Shown in pieces: positions 63,792 to 64,000 of a stretch of 64,000 nucleotides of DNA. Numbering within the stretch: position 1 is the stretch's first letter; each line of letters begins with the position of its first letter. The notes below the pieces were generated by a model. It did not search any database and was not told the origin of the DNA. It was given only the letters and a program-made list of their open reading frames with translations. The DNA lies in NCBI RefSeq assembly GCF_024170225.1, contig NZ_JALJXU010000004.1, forward strand, positions 124,001 to 188,000. The letters run 5' to 3'. The stretch is from Streptococcus gallinaceus (lineage in GTDB: Bacteria > Bacillota > Bacilli > Lactobacillales > Streptococcaceae). A program made the translations under genes and the position numbers.

Positions 63792-64000
63792 ATGCAAGGT
63801 AGAATTATCAAGGCACTTGCCGGATTTTATTATGTAGAATCAGACGGACAGGTGTATCAGACAAGAGCACGTGGAAATTTTAGAAAAAAAGGTCAGAAAC
63901 CATACGTAGGGGACTTTGTGGAGTTTTCTGCGGAGGAGCAGTCAGAAGGCTATATTCTCAGTATTGAGGAGCGAAAAAACAGCTTGGTCCGACCTCCCAT
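63792..64000 (+). CDS. rsgA: Ribosome small-subunit GTPase RsgA, N-terminal part (runs off window)
   Basis: About 69 codons from ATG 63792, which follows AAAGGAG by 5 nt. [37 protein letters not shown] and the OB-fold ending [12 protein letters not shown] match RsgA (YloQ), a circularly permuted GTPase that matures the 30S subunit. The GTPase motifs lie beyond base 64000. TATAAT near 63750 is the probable -10. Confidence 0.93.
   Translation, partial: MQGRIIKALAGFYYVESDGQVYQTRARGNFRKKGQKPYVGDFVEFSAEEQSEGYILSIEERKNSLVRPP

Overview
The window looks like a chromosomal segment of a Streptococcus, most probably S. suis or a close relative. The reasons are the low-GC Firmicute gene style with strong AGGAGG-type ribosome binding sites, streptococcal neighbourhoods (dut-radA-carbonic anhydrase; rnpA-yidC-khpB; rnmV-rsmA-rlmA-rsgA), CcpA-type cre sites, AdcR-type operators, and LPXTG or lipobox surface proteins. 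The species call is inference from gene content and was not tested by a search.

Layout. 1-5400: end of leuS, a secreted repeat protein, tadA, a large histidine-triad/leucine-rich-repeat lipoprotein behind two AdcR-type boxes, a decayed IS30-family transposase remnant and the SRP RNA gene. 5400-12750: pgi, then a complete sorbitol (glucitol) operon: dehydrogenase, PRD regulator, GutM, the PTS proteins SrlA/E/B and a fructose-6-phosphate aldolase-type protein. 12960-20650: the L-ascorbate (ula) regulon: PTS UlaA-B-C, UlaD-E-F, a PRD regulator and, under a separate promoter, the lactonase UlaG. The ulaA and ulaG promoters share a near-identical 31-bp box abutting a cre site at identical spacing. 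20750-24900: transketolase, a cytoplasmic GH20 hexosaminidase, a small lipoprotein and a small membrane protein. 24990-31520: two late lysine/diaminopimelate genes, a folate cyclo-ligase, a MATE transporter, a rhomboid protease, galU and gpsA. 31680-41720: a heterodimeric ABC exporter, a candidate structured small RNA, dut, radA, beta-carbonic anhydrase, an AIM24-type protein, a LytTR regulator with a LiaF-like membrane partner, and gltX.

41890-54010 is the most accessory-looking part: a secreted V8-type serine protease, 700 bp of structured non-coding DNA (a perfect palindrome, terminator-like hairpins and a folded leader), a G5-domain LPXTG protein with three nearly identical 249-bp repeats, and a 3101-residue LPXTG protein. 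The latter carries a von Willebrand A domain, about 14-15 tandem pilin-like (probably isopeptide-forming) domains and a coiled-coil insertion. No sortase or signal peptidase gene is nearby, so this is not a classical pilus island.

54170-64000: rnpA, yidC, khpB, an unrecognised gene, rpmH, a GH13 glucosidase gene broken by one in-frame stop, tatD, rnmV, a frameshifted gene, rsmA, rlmA, tRNA-Ser(CGA), tRNA-Leu(CAG) and the start of rsgA.

The window combines sugar import and catabolism under CcpA plus local PRD control (sorbitol, ascorbate, probably the GH13 gene), a surface and secreted set likely used in host contact, and housekeeping RNA and ribosome maturation genes.
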